Source: Cupriavidus sp. EM10 (GTDB taxonomy: Bacteria > Pseudomonadota > Gammaproteobacteria > Burkholderiales > Burkholderiaceae). Taken from it: 64,000 nucleotides of DNA. The stretch lies in the NCBI RefSeq assembly GCF_018729255.1, contig NZ_CP076060.1:2232001-2296000 (forward strand), in the 5' to 3' direction. Positions 8,812-17,388 of the stretch are shown here, piece by piece (the stretch's first letter is position 1; each line of letters opens with the position of its first letter). The position numbers and the translations under genes are program-made. The notes under the pieces are model-generated. The model worked only from the letters and a program-made list of their open reading frames with translations. It searched no databases and was not told the origin of the DNA.

Positions 8812-9422
8812 ATGCTGCTCCTGGTCAAAGTCAGTTCAATGTTGGCCGAATCGGCACGTTGGCAATGGCGACGCAAGGCCGCATCAAGAAAGTCATGCGC
8901 CAAACCATCCAGCGCTGGATCAAGGTCGATTTCCAGGAAGCCTTTCCACTGCAAGCTTCTACGATGCGACCAGAGGCCATACCAGTATGTCGACAGGCAG
9001 ATCAGATCCCGCATGGAGATGGTGGAGTCGACCCAGTAGCAGTCGACCATGAAATGCTGTTTCACGAACCGCTGGTCCAGAATATGACCGGGAACCAGCT
9101 TGGCAAGCACCTGATCGTGGTCCTCCAGGAACGTTACAACGTCGATATCGCGTGGGGAGCGGCATTCGAGCCACTCGTTGTTCTCGGAAAAACTTCCGTC
9201 GATCCACTGGAAGCCACGGCGGACACCGGCTTCGTGGAGCGCTTTCCTGAACGCCAGCAACCCCTGCAGAAGTCTGCACCGCGGCAGTGACGTGGCGAAC
9301 CGCTGGACCAACGCGACCAGCGACACGTTATAAGGCGACCGCTCCATACTGGCCGGATGCGGCCCGGTCACCGGCGGAAGCACCCGCTCATCGTTCCACG
9401 CGGGTATTGGTACGACATTCAT
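8808..9422 (-). CDS. Nucleotidyltransferase-like protein (DUF6932-type)
   Basis: 204 aa. The segment IDGSFSENNEW followed by RDIDVVTFLE resembles the GS-x(n)-DxD core of minimal nucleotidyltransferase folds; the spacing fits the DUF6932 type. The protein opens with a Pro-rich segment typical of that group. The substrate is unknown. It is translationally coupled to the small helical protein downstream. The gene and its partner look somewhat less GC-rich than their neighbours and sit alone between unrelated genes, which may mean acquisition by transfer (inference). Confidence 0.58.
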   Translation of the reverse strand: MNVVPIPAWNDERVLPPVTGPHPASMERSPYNVSLVALVQRFATSLPRCRLLQGLLAFRKALHEAGVRRGFQWIDGSFSENNEWLECRSPRDIDVVTFLEDHDQVLAKLVPGHILDQRFVKQHFMVDCYWVDSTISMRDLICLSTYWYGLWSHRRSLQWKGFLEIDLDPALDGLAHDFLDAALRRHCQRADSANIELTLTRSSI

Positions 9423-9430
9423 GGATTGAC

Positions 9431-9514
9431 CCCCGTTACGGTGGCGCCTGGCCTCGGGATGGAACCCGAGGCCGCGCCGTGTTTTCGATCAGACGATCTT
9501 CACACGTAACGGGG
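9431..9514. repeat. Nested inverted repeats upstream of the nucleotidyltransferase-like gene
   Basis: The outer arms CCCCGTTACG (9431-9440) and CGTAACGGGG (9505-9514) are perfect 10-base inverted repeats. Between them lies a second perfect hairpin, GCCTCGGG (9451-9458) with CCCGAGGC (9465-9472) around a 6-base loop. They occupy the 5' region of the minus-strand gene that starts at 9422, so they could be an operator or an RNA structure. The function is unknown. Confidence 0.6.
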
Positions 9515-9609
9515 TAAACGTTCTGTGCCCAAATGGAACATTCCTGTTGCACATGGACAAGCCCCCCTGCTTTGCGCAGTGGTTTTGCCTTGGCGCAATG
9601 CGAATTTTC

Positions 9610-11211
9610 TCAAGCTACCTCAAAGAAATGCGTGCCGTCGCGGTCGAGCTGTGCGATCAGGCCGAATTCCCAGTCGAGATAGGCCTGCATGGCAGCCGCC
9701 GCATTGTCGGTGCCCTCATAGGGCCGGCGATAACGGTCAGTGCGCGGCACGGCCAGGCGCGTCTCGCCCTGCTCGGCGGGCAGGCCGGCGTCGAACCAGG
9801 CCGCGTTGCCGCCTTCCAGCACGAATACCTCCGCCGCCGTCAGCGCCTGCAGGTCCACGGCGGCGAAGCGCGCCAGCAGGCTGGAACCGCAGGTCAGCAC
9901 ATAGCGGCGGGCCGGAGGAATTTCGCGCAGCGCCTGCGCCAGTTGCGCCCGGATCGCATACCACGCGCCCGGGATGTGGCGCTTCACGTAGTTCGCACTG
10001 GCCGTGACGTCGATGACGGCCACATCGCCAGCGTCGAGCCAGCTGACCAGGGTGGCGGGCGTAACCGTGGGCACCTCCGGCGTTGCCGGACGATTCGCCG
10101 CCGGATTGCCGCGCTCGCTGCGAAGTGCGTCGTCGACCGGTTCCACCACATGGACGTCCCAACCCATCTGGGCCAGCCACGACGCGCTCATGCTCGCGCG
10201 TACATCGTCGTCATCCGCCAGCACGATGCGTGCGCCGCGCACGGGCGCGTTGTGATCGGTTTCCTGCACCAGCTGGCCGCCCGGCACATTGGCAAAGCCA
10301 GGCAGATGGCCGTCGGCATATTCCTCGGGCGTGCGCACGTCGAAGCGGTACACGGTGCGCCCCGGAGCGTCCAGCGACGCAAGTGCCTGCGCTGCGATGC
10401 GTTTCACACCGGCCTTGTCGGCGATGGCGCGGGCGCCGGCCCGGGCCTGTTCCAGATTGGCGGCGTCCACCTGCGGCGGTGCACGGCGGCTGGCGCCGTG
10501 CGAAAGGGTCTGCCCTGCCAGCGTCCAGCCGATGGTGCCGTTGCGCAGCGCCGCCACTGGATTGGGAATGCCGGCATTGATCAGCGACTGGGTGCCGATA
10601 ATGCTGCGCGTGCGCCCCGCGCAATTGACGATGACCTGCGTGGCGGGATCGGGTGCCAGTTCGCGCACACGCAGCACCAGCTCGGCGCCGGGCACGCTGG
10701 TCGACGTGGGAATGTTCATGGTCTGGTATTCGTCGAAGCGGCGCGCGTCGACGATCACCACATCGGCCTTGCGGTCGATCAGCGCCTGCACCTGCGTGGC
10801 GGTCAGCGAAGGCGTGTGCCGCCGGGCCTCCACCAGTTCGCCAAACGACTTGCTGGGCACGTTGACGTCGCGAAACACCTCGCCGCCGCCGGCAATCCAT
10901 GCGTTCAGGCCGCCGTCGAGCAGTGACACGTCGGTATAACCGAGACTGCGCAGCACCCTGGCGGCACGCGGCGCCAGGTCCTCGCCGTCGTGCTCGCCGT
11001 AGACCACGATGCGGGTATCGCGCCGCGGGATGCGCGTCCACGCCTCCAGTTCGAGCTTCGACAGCGGGAAATTGGCCGCCCACAGCGGATGCTCTTGCGC
11101 GAACGGGTCTTCCTCGCGCACATCCACGAGCGCGATCTCGGCGCGGTCCAGCAGCGCCTGGCGCACTGCCTGGCTGGTCGTGACGGGAAACGGATGGCTG
11201 GCTGCGGTCAT
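9610..11211 (-). CDS. Rhodanese-like protein with four tandem domains
   Basis: 533 aa. Four rhodanese folds follow each other at roughly 10-115, 130-240, 275-360 and 390-495, each with a DVR/DAR/DVT strand near its start. The active-site loop carries cysteine in domain 2 (NCAGRTRS) and domain 4 (TCGSSLLA), but not in domain 1 (YGEHDGED) or domain 3 (ADDDDVRA), so only two domains look able to carry persulfide sulfur. The start ATG overlaps the stop of the cysteine dioxygenase gene by 4 bases. The likely role is sulfur transfer from cysteine breakdown products. Substrate preference cannot be read from the sequence. Confidence 0.88.
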   Translation of the reverse strand: MTAASHPFPVTTSQAVRQALLDRAEIALVDVREEDPFAQEHPLWAANFPLSKLELEAWTRIPRRDTRIVVYGEHDGEDLAPRAARVLRSLGYTDVSLLDGGLNAWIAGGGEVFRDVNVPSKSFGELVEARRHTPSLTATQVQALIDRKADVVIVDARRFDEYQTMNIPTSTSVPGAELVLRVRELAPDPATQVIVNCAGRTRSIIGTQSLINAGIPNPVAALRNGTIGWTLAGQTLSHGASRRAPPQVDAANLEQARAGARAIADKAGVKRIAAQALASLDAPGRTVYRFDVRTPEEYADGHLPGFANVPGGQLVQETDHNAPVRGARIVLADDDDVRASMSASWLAQMGWDVHVVEPVDDALRSERGNPAANRPATPEVPTVTPATLVSWLDAGDVAVIDVTASANYVKRHIPGAWYAIRAQLAQALREIPPARRYVLTCGSSLLARFAAVDLQALTAAEVFVLEGGNAAWFDAGLPAEQGETRLAVPRTDRYRRPYEGTDNAAAAMQAYLDWEFGLIAQLDRDGTHFFEVA

Positions 11212-11827
11212 GATGCGACGGATTCCTTCGAGCGGTCCCAGGGATTGGGCAAGGTGGTATTGGAGTAGCCGGAAATGAACGTCTTGCTGCCGCCGGACTC
11301 CGGATAGACATGGCGGCTGACCGCGCCGATATTGGCGCCGTACACGTGGATGCTGATCGATACGCGGTCGTCGAAGGCGTTGTGAACGCGGTGGATATCG
11401 CCCACCGTCGGGGACACCGCCTCCACCTGCCCTGGGTCCAGCCGTACGGCCCGACCCTCCGGCCGGGGCACCCCATCGGTGCCGATTGCATACGGCTGCG
11501 CGAACTCGGCGCCTCGCAGCATGCCGATCAGGCCCCACACCGTATGGTCGTGGATCGGCGTGCGTTGCCCCGGCCCCAGACAAAGCTGACGATCGAAAAC
11601 CGCTCGGCGGAATCGCAGTGCAGCAGCATCTGCCGGTAGAACTCGGGATGGGGCTGCGCATAGGCGTCGGGCAGCCAGTCGTCGCGCGCCACCAGTTTCG
11701 CCAACAACCGGCCTCCTTCGTCGAGGATGCGGGGCTCGTCCGGATGCTGGTCCAGCAAGGCGGAAAATGCGGTGATGAAGTCGCGCAGCGGCGCCAGCGC
11801 GTGCGTGCCTGTTAGCGTCTCAGCCAT
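11208..11827 (-). pseudogene. Cysteine dioxygenase type I, one frameshift
   Basis: Repaired length is 206 aa, usual for bacterial enzymes. It oxidises cysteine to cysteine sulfinate with a ferrous iron held by three histidines. Two are in the repaired segment PIHDHTVWG and the third is in GDIHRVHNAFDD. The position of the mammalian Cys-Tyr crosslink is Gly, as in most bacterial members. The frame breaks at the C run 11574-11577; one extra base gives VWGPGQRTPIHDHTVWG without a gap. The gene is coupled to the rhodanese gene by a 4-base overlap, forming a two-gene cysteine catabolic unit. Confidence 0.86.
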
Positions 11828-11936
11828 GGCTTGTCTCCGGATCAAGTGCGCCGTCTCTGCGTGCCCATTGGGTGCCAATGGGATGCGGCACATCGCGCTC
11901 CACCATAGCACGACGGTCATTTGTCGGCATGGCGGC

Positions 11937-13145
11937 TCACACACCCAGCGCCGCACGACCAGCGGCGGTCAGGATGGAATCGTTCTGCGGGGTGTGGATG
12001 CGGCTGCACAGCACGTCGCGGTAATGGCGCTCCAGCGGGTTGTGCCGGCTCAGCCCATGATTGCCCGATAGCTGCAGCGCCAGTTCCACGGCGCGAATCG
12101 CGTTCGACGTCACGGTGTACTTGAGCAGGCCGCTATCGGCCGCCAGGGGCGGCGAGCCGGCGTCGCAGCGCGCGGCGATATCGTCCAGCAACACCTGGTT
12201 CATGCGCAGCAACGCCGCAATTTCTCCAATCGACTCCTGCACACGCGGCAGGCTGGCCAGCGGCTTGCCCAGGCTGGCCGGCGCGCGCTCGCGGACGAAC
12301 TGGCGGATCCAGCCGAAACCAGCGCGCGCCACGGCATCGTAGAGGCTGCCCAGCAGCGTCACCATCCACGCCTGCTGGTCGGCATTCGCATCGATATCGG
12401 CCTGGCTGCCGCCGGCCGGCGCCCAGGCAGCGGGTGGGCGGATGTCCACGGCGTTTTCCAACGGTATCCAGACATCCTCGAAAACGGTCTCGTGGCTGCC
12501 AGACGCACGCAGCCCCATGTGGTCCCAGCTTTCGATCACGCGGATGCCGGGCGTCTCGGCGGCCGGCTTGGGCACCAGGAAGATGCCCACGCGCGGCTCG
12601 GGCTCGTGCGTGCGCGCCCAGACGGCCAGCCAGCGCAACGCCGGGATGCCGGTGGTGTAGAGCTTGTGGCCGCGCAGGCGCCAGCGGTCTCCCACGCGCG
12701 TGGCCACGGTGCCGGGCAGGCCACCGCGTGCCGGCGAGCCCAGTTCGGGCTCGACGCGCAGCGAGTTGATCAGGGCACCCTGCTCCACCGCGCTGCGCAA
12801 TACCTGTTGCCGCACCGCCTCGGGCCAGTGCGAATCGGCGCGGCCGATGGCGCGGTGCTGCAGGTAGGTCATCGTCAGCACCAGCGCGGTGGCCGCGTCG
12901 CCGCCGGCCACTGCCCCGACAATGCGCCGCGCTTCGGCCAGGCCCGCGCCGGCGCCGCCATGCGCGGCCGGCACCACCTGCGAGATCAGGCCGTACTCGT
13001 GCAGCAGCGCGAAGTTGTCGTGCGGGAACGTGCCATCGGCATCGTGGGCAGGGGCGGTGGCAGCGAAACGCGCGGCCAGTTCGGCCAGCACGTCGTCCAG
13101 CCGTGCCGCCGGGGTCGGCAGGCGATGCAGGGATGACGAAGACAT
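11937..13145 (-). CDS. Acyl-CoA dehydrogenase family protein, SfnB/DszC-like
   Basis: 402 aa with the acyl-CoA dehydrogenase fold: helical N-terminal domain, middle beta domain (GHKLYTTGIPALRW, then IESWDHMGLRASGSHETVFEDVWIP) and a C-terminal four-helix domain. The members nearest in style are the sulfur-acquisition oxidoreductases (SfnB) and flavin monooxygenases of the DszC type, which oxidise organosulfur compounds. It is divergent from an SsuD-like monooxygenase and a sulfonate-type ABC transporter, so release of sulfite from organic sulfur is the likely purpose (inference). The ATG at 13145 gives the family start; upstream sequence in frame is unrelated. Confidence 0.82.
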   Translation of the reverse strand: MSSSSLHRLPTPAARLDDVLAELAARFAATAPAHDADGTFPHDNFALLHEYGLISQVVPAAHGGAGAGLAEARRIVGAVAGGDAATALVLTMTYLQHRAIGRADSHWPEAVRQQVLRSAVEQGALINSLRVEPELGSPARGGLPGTVATRVGDRWRLRGHKLYTTGIPALRWLAVWARTHEPEPRVGIFLVPKPAAETPGIRVIESWDHMGLRASGSHETVFEDVWIPLENAVDIRPPAAWAPAGGSQADIDANADQQAWMVTLLGSLYDAVARAGFGWIRQFVRERAPASLGKPLASLPRVQESIGEIAALLRMNQVLLDDIAARCDAGSPPLAADSGLLKYTVTSNAIRAVELALQLSGNHGLSRHNPLERHYRDVLCSRIHTPQNDSILTAAGRAALGV

Positions 13146-13221
13146 GGATTTCCTTCGGGGGATGGAATCAGGCGCCACATAGCGTACCGCCCCGCGCCCG
13201 CTGCTGAAAACGACCCAAATC

Positions 13222-13265
13222 GCATATCGAGCGGCGGTTTTTGCTGCATATGGAGCGGCGTTTTT
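13222..13265. promoter_or_regulatory. Direct repeat in the divergent sulfur-gene promoter region
   Basis: Two near-identical copies lie 24 bases apart, start to start: GCATATCGAGCGGCGGTTTTT (13222-13242, 21 bases, split here as GCATATCGAGC plus GGCGGTTTTT) and GCATATGGAGCGGCGTTTTT (13246-13265). They differ by one substitution and one G. They lie between the divergent SfnB-like and SsuD-like genes, where a LysR-type sulfur regulator would be expected to bind. Regulator identity is not shown by the sequence. Confidence 0.45.
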
Positions 13266-13345
13266 ATTCGTTGGGTCTGCCGGCGCGCGGGCGTACGGTT
13301 CTCGTCCATACCCGTCCCCATCCAGGCAAACCAGGAGAGCCACGC

Positions 13346-14437
13346 ATGAGCGTCAACTTCATCGGCATGATCCAGAGCCAGCGGCAATCGGAAATCCATC
13401 CACCCGCCGGGCCCGTGATCGATCGCGACTATGTGCGCGCCTTCGCGCAGGCCCACGAGCAGGCCGGCTTCGACCGCATCCTGGTGCCGCACCATTCCAC
13501 CGGCCCGTCCGCCACGCTGACCATCTCGTACGCGGCCGCCGTGACCGAGCGCATCCACTTCATGCTGGCGCACCGCCCCGGGTTCACCTCACCCACGCTG
13601 GCGGCGCGGCAGATCGCCACGCTGGACCAGTTCAGCGGCGGCCGGCTTGGCGTGCACTTCATCTCGGGTGGGTCTGACGACGAACAGAAGCGCGACGGCG
13701 ACTATCTCGATCACGACCAGCGCTACGCACGCACCGACGAATACCTGGGCATCCTGCGCCGTATCTGGACCGAGCCGCAGCCGTTCGATCACGCGGGCAG
13801 CTTCTATCGCTTCGAGCGTGGTTTCTCCGAGGTCAAGCCGGCGCAGCAGCCACATGTGCCGATCTACTTCGGCGGCGCGTCCGAGGCGGCCATTGCCGTG
13901 GCCGGCAAGCACGCCGACGTCTATGCGCTGTGGGGCGAGTCGCTCGACCAGGTGCGCGAGCTGACCACGCGCGTGCGGGCCGAAGCCGCCAAACACGGCC
14001 GCGAGGTCAACTTCTCGGTGTCGTTCCGGCCGGTGCTGGCCGATACCGAGGAGAAGGCATGGCAGCGTGCCGACGACATCCTCGAACGTACCCGCGCCCT
14101 GCGCGTGCAGGCGGGCTACAGCCGGGGCGGTCCGCAACAGAGCGAAGGCGCGCGCCGGCTGCTGGCGGCGGCCGGGCAAGGCGACCGCGTCGACCAGCGG
14201 CTGTGGACGGCCATCGCAAAAGAAACGGGCGGCCGGTCGAATTCCACAGGGCTGGTCGGCACACCGGAACAGGTGGCCGACGCCCTGCTGGCCTACTACG
14301 ACCTGGGCGTCACCACGTTCCTGATCCGCGGCTTCGATCCGCTGGAGGACGCGGTGGACTACGGCCGCGAGCTGATCCCGCGCGTGCGGGAGCTGGTGGC
14401 GCAGCGCGATGCCGGACAACGCCGCCGCGCCGCCTGA
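13346..14437 (+). CDS. SsuD-like flavin-dependent alkanesulfonate monooxygenase
   Basis: 363 aa luciferase-like monooxygenase. It should use FMNH2 from a separate reductase to cleave a C-S bond and release sulfite. Family segments visible include FDRILVPHHSTGPSATLT, GRLGVHFISGGSDDEQKRDG and the C-terminal TGLVGTPEQVADALLAYYDLGVTTFLIRGFDP. A Shine-Dalgarno AGGAGAG lies 8 bases before the ATG. It heads an operon with the transporter genes that follow. The exact sulfonate or related substrate is not determinable, so I withhold the symbol. Confidence 0.9.
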   Translation: MSVNFIGMIQSQRQSEIHPPAGPVIDRDYVRAFAQAHEQAGFDRILVPHHSTGPSATLTISYAAAVTERIHFMLAHRPGFTSPTLAARQIATLDQFSGGRLGVHFISGGSDDEQKRDGDYLDHDQRYARTDEYLGILRRIWTEPQPFDHAGSFYRFERGFSEVKPAQQPHVPIYFGGASEAAIAVAGKHADVYALWGESLDQVRELTTRVRAEAAKHGREVNFSVSFRPVLADTEEKAWQRADDILERTRALRVQAGYSRGGPQQSEGARRLLAAAGQGDRVDQRLWTAIAKETGGRSNSTGLVGTPEQVADALLAYYDLGVTTFLIRGFDPLEDAVDYGRELIPRVRELVAQRDAGQRRRAA

Positions 14438-14491
14438 TCCGCCCACACGAACAACACCAACAACAACACCAACAACAGGGAGCGCGAAATC

Positions 14492-15505
14492 ATGAGCCAG
14501 AACACCCTCCAACCCGACGCACGGCGCCGCAGCGTCCTGCGGCTCGCCGGCACGGCGGCCATCGCCGCGCCGGCCCTGATCCTGGGCCGTCAGGCCTGGT
14601 CCGCACCGCGCAAGCTGACCTTTGCGTGGAACCAGAACTCGTTCTGCCTGACGCCGATCGTGGTGGCGCAGGAGAAAGGCTTCTTCGAGAAGAACGGCCT
14701 GCAGGTGGACCTGATCAACTACAGCGGGTCCACCGACCAGTTGCTGGAGTCGATTGCCACCGGCAAGGCCGATGCGGCCGTGGGCATGATCCACCGCTGG
14801 CTCAAGCCGCTTGAAGCCGGCTTCGACGTCAAGATCATCGGCAGTTCGCACGGCGGCTGCGTGCGGCTGGTGGGGGCCAAGGCAGCGGGCGTGACCAACC
14901 TGCAGGCGCTCAAGGGCAAGACGGTGGGCGTCAGCGACCTGGCCGCGCCGGGCAAGCACTTCTTCACGATCCTGCTGGCCAAGAACGGCATCGATCCGGA
15001 CCGCGACATCACCTGGCGCCAGTACCCGGCCGACCTGCTGGGCGTGGCCGTCGACAAGGGCGAGATCCAGGCCATTGCAGACGGCGATCCCAACCTCTAC
15101 CTGCTGGAAAAGCGCACCAACGGCGCCTACGTGGAACTGGCCACCAACCTGACCGGCGAGTATGCGCGCAAGGTCTGCTGCGTGGTCGGCGCCCGGGGCG
15201 AGCTGGTCCGCAACGACCGCCCGGCCGCGTCGGCGCTGGCGCGGTCGATCGTGCAGGCCACCGACTACGTCAACGAGAACCCGAACGAGGCGGCCAAGGT
15301 CTTCGCCAAATACTCGCCCAAGATCAGCACGGACGACCTGCGCAAGCTCTACGCATCGCTGACCTACAACCATCACCCGACCGGCGTCGACCTGCAGGAG
15401 GAAATCGCGTTCTACGCCGGCGACTTCCAGCGCATCGGAGTGCTCAAGAAATCGACCGATACGAAGAAGCTGGCGCAGCACGTCTACGCCAACGTACTCG
15501 GCTAA
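14492..15505 (+). CDS. ABC transporter substrate-binding protein, sulfonate/nitrate/taurine type
   Basis: 337 aa with a Tat-type signal (RRRSVLRLAG, hydrophobic stretch, cleavage after WSA near 37). The mature part has the SsuA/TauA-like layout: FFEKNGLQVDLINYSGST, then LLESIATGKADAAVG and LKGKTVGVSD. It lies between the monooxygenase and the permease gene and should capture organosulfur compounds in the periplasm. Upstream, 14450-14477, there is a short AAC-rich repetitive stretch before the Shine-Dalgarno GGGAGCG. Confidence 0.9.
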   Translation: MSQNTLQPDARRRSVLRLAGTAAIAAPALILGRQAWSAPRKLTFAWNQNSFCLTPIVVAQEKGFFEKNGLQVDLINYSGSTDQLLESIATGKADAAVGMIHRWLKPLEAGFDVKIIGSSHGGCVRLVGAKAAGVTNLQALKGKTVGVSDLAAPGKHFFTILLAKNGIDPDRDITWRQYPADLLGVAVDKGEIQAIADGDPNLYLLEKRTNGAYVELATNLTGEYARKVCCVVGARGELVRNDRPAASALARSIVQATDYVNENPNEAAKVFAKYSPKISTDDLRKLYASLTYNHHPTGVDLQEEIAFYAGDFQRIGVLKKSTDTKKLAQHVYANVLG

Positions 15506-15520
15506 CCCGGGGGAGCCGAC

Positions 15521-16561
15521 ATGGCAAGCTCGCAACAAACGCTTGACGCCGCGCTGGTGCAGGCGGGCGCGGTCCGCACGCCGGCCAGCGTCTGGCCCGC
15601 CGGCATCGTCGCCGCGCTGGCGTGGGGCGCCTTCGGCGCGCTCACGTGGCGCTGGCCGAACAAGGTCGCCGGCTTCTCGGACTGGGCCTATACCGACGAA
15701 CTCGGCATCGCGGTGCTGGTGGCCGCCGCCGCGTTACTGGTGTTTGCCCTGGCGGGCGGCTGGGCGGGGGGCAACGCTGGCCCGCTGCACCGCGTGCGAC
15801 AGGCGCTGCGCCACGCCGGCCCGTGGCTGGTGGCTTTGCCACTGGTGCTGGCGGCCTGGGAAATCCTGACAGCCAAGACCGCGCTGCTGCCTACGCCCTT
15901 CTTCGCGCCGCCGCAGGCGCTGATCGAGGTCTATGTCGACGACTGGCGGCGCCTGGGCGACAGCGCGTTGAATACGCTGAAGCTGCTCGGCTTCGGCGTG
16001 GCCTACGGCGGCGTGGCGGGCTTCCTGATCGGCGTGTCGATCGGATGGTCGCGCCGCATCGGCTACTGGGTGCATCCGGTGCTGCGCGTGCTGGGGCCGC
16101 TGCCTTCCACCGCGCTGCTGCCGCTGACGTTCTACTTCTTTCCGTCGAGCTATTCGGCGGCCGTCTTCCTGATCGCGCTGGCCACGGCATTTCCGGTGGC
16201 CGTGCTGACCTGGTCGGGCGTGGCCAGCGTCAACAAGAGCTACTACGACGTGGCCCGCACGATGGGCGCGTCCGAGGCCTTTTTGGTGCTGCGCGTGGCT
16301 ATCCCGGCGGCGCTGCCGCAGGTATTCGTGGGGCTGTTCATGGGGCTGGGCGCGTCGTTCTCGGTGCTGGTCACGGCCGAGATGATGGGCGTGAAGTCGG
16401 GGCTGGGCTGGTATCTGACCTGGGCGCAGGGCTGGGCGTCGTACGTGAACATGTACGCCGCGCTGATCGTCATGGCCCTGCTGTTCTCGGGCGTCATCAC
16501 ATTGCTGTTTGCCGTGCGCGACCGCGCGCTGTCCTGGCAGAAAGGAACCGTCAAATGGTAG
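15521..16561 (+). CDS. ABC transporter permease, SsuC/TauC-like
   Basis: 346 aa with two N-terminal TM helices ahead of the usual six-helix core. The coupling loop EAA motif is visible in YDVARTMGASEAFLVLRVAIPAALPQ, which contacts the ATPase. It starts 15 bases after the binding-protein gene and overlaps the ATPase gene by 7 bases. The extra N-terminal membrane segment makes it longer than a typical SsuC of about 260 aa. Confidence 0.9.
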   Translation: MASSQQTLDAALVQAGAVRTPASVWPAGIVAALAWGAFGALTWRWPNKVAGFSDWAYTDELGIAVLVAAAALLVFALAGGWAGGNAGPLHRVRQALRHAGPWLVALPLVLAAWEILTAKTALLPTPFFAPPQALIEVYVDDWRRLGDSALNTLKLLGFGVAYGGVAGFLIGVSIGWSRRIGYWVHPVLRVLGPLPSTALLPLTFYFFPSSYSAAVFLIALATAFPVAVLTWSGVASVNKSYYDVARTMGASEAFLVLRVAIPAALPQVFVGLFMGLGASFSVLVTAEMMGVKSGLGWYLTWAQGWASYVNMYAALIVMALLFSGVITLLFAVRDRALSWQKGTVKW

Positions 16562-17337
16562 CCGCCGCATCGGAACAGACACGCGGGGCGCGGATCGACA
16601 TCCGCGCCGTCAGCCACGCCTTTGGCGATGGCGACAAGCAGTTGCCGGTGCTCGAGGGCGTCAACCTGAAGGTGGCGCCGGGCGAATTCGTCGCGCTGCT
16701 CGGGCCCAGCGGCTGCGGCAAGTCGACGCTGCTGCGGCTGGTGGCGGGGCTCGACAGCCCGTCGCAGGGACAGATCCTGCAGGACGACACGCCCATCGAC
16801 CGGCCCGACCCGTCGCGCATCGTCGTCTTCCAGGACCCCACGCTCTATCCGTGGCGCCGCGTGCGCGACAACGTGGCGCTGGGCCTGCAGGCCCGGGGGC
16901 TGCTGCGCCGCGAGGGCCATCGCGTGGATGCGGCGCTGAAGCGCGTGGGGCTCGAAGCCTTCGCGCGCGCCTTTCCGCACCAGCTATCCGGCGGCATGGC
17001 GCAGCGCGTGGCACTGGCCCGGGCGCTGGTCAACGATCCCCGGCTGCTCGTGCTGGACGAACCGCTCGGCAAGCTCGATTCGCTGACGCGGCTGGCCATG
17101 CAGAGCGATCTGGTCGAGTTGTGGCAGCGCGCCGGATTCTCGGCGCTGCTGGTCACGCACGACGTGGAAGAGGCGCTGTTTCTGGCCCAGCGCGTGATCG
17201 TGTTCAGCCAGCGGCCGGCGCGCATCACGGCCGAGATCCACGTCGACCTGCCCTACCCGCGCCATCGGGGCGACCCCCGACTGACCGAATTGCGGCACGA
17301 AGCGCTGCGGCATCTGGGTCTCGATGCCAGCTGGTAA
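16555..17337 (+). CDS. ABC transporter ATP-binding protein, SsuB/TauB-like
   Basis: 260 aa. Walker A GPSGCGKST is at 50-58, the signature is LSGGMAQRVALARAL, Walker B is LLVLDEPLGKLD and the H loop is LLVTHDVEEAL, so it should be an active ATPase. The ATG at 16555 overlaps the permease stop. It completes the import system that feeds the SsuD-like monooxygenase. Confidence 0.93.
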   Translation: MVAAASEQTRGARIDIRAVSHAFGDGDKQLPVLEGVNLKVAPGEFVALLGPSGCGKSTLLRLVAGLDSPSQGQILQDDTPIDRPDPSRIVVFQDPTLYPWRRVRDNVALGLQARGLLRREGHRVDAALKRVGLEAFARAFPHQLSGGMAQRVALARALVNDPRLLVLDEPLGKLDSLTRLAMQSDLVELWQRAGFSALLVTHDVEEALFLAQRVIVFSQRPARITAEIHVDLPYPRHRGDPRLTELRHEALRHLGLDASW

Positions 17338-17388
17338 ATCCCCCGCCATCGCCATCGCCATCGCCCTCCCAATCATGCGGCGCGCGCC

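Noticed and set aside
14450..14477. AAC-rich short repeats, considered as CRISPR or a variable-number repeat
   Set aside because: Units are only 3-9 bases with no spacers; simple sequence between two genes.
13589..15538. Minus-strand open frame of about 650 codons opposite the SsuD-like and binding-protein genes
   Set aside because: Antisense shadow of two well-supported genes.
17347..17366. GCCATC short tandem repeat
   Set aside because: Three or four 6-base units only, within an intergenic gap; too short for functional claim.
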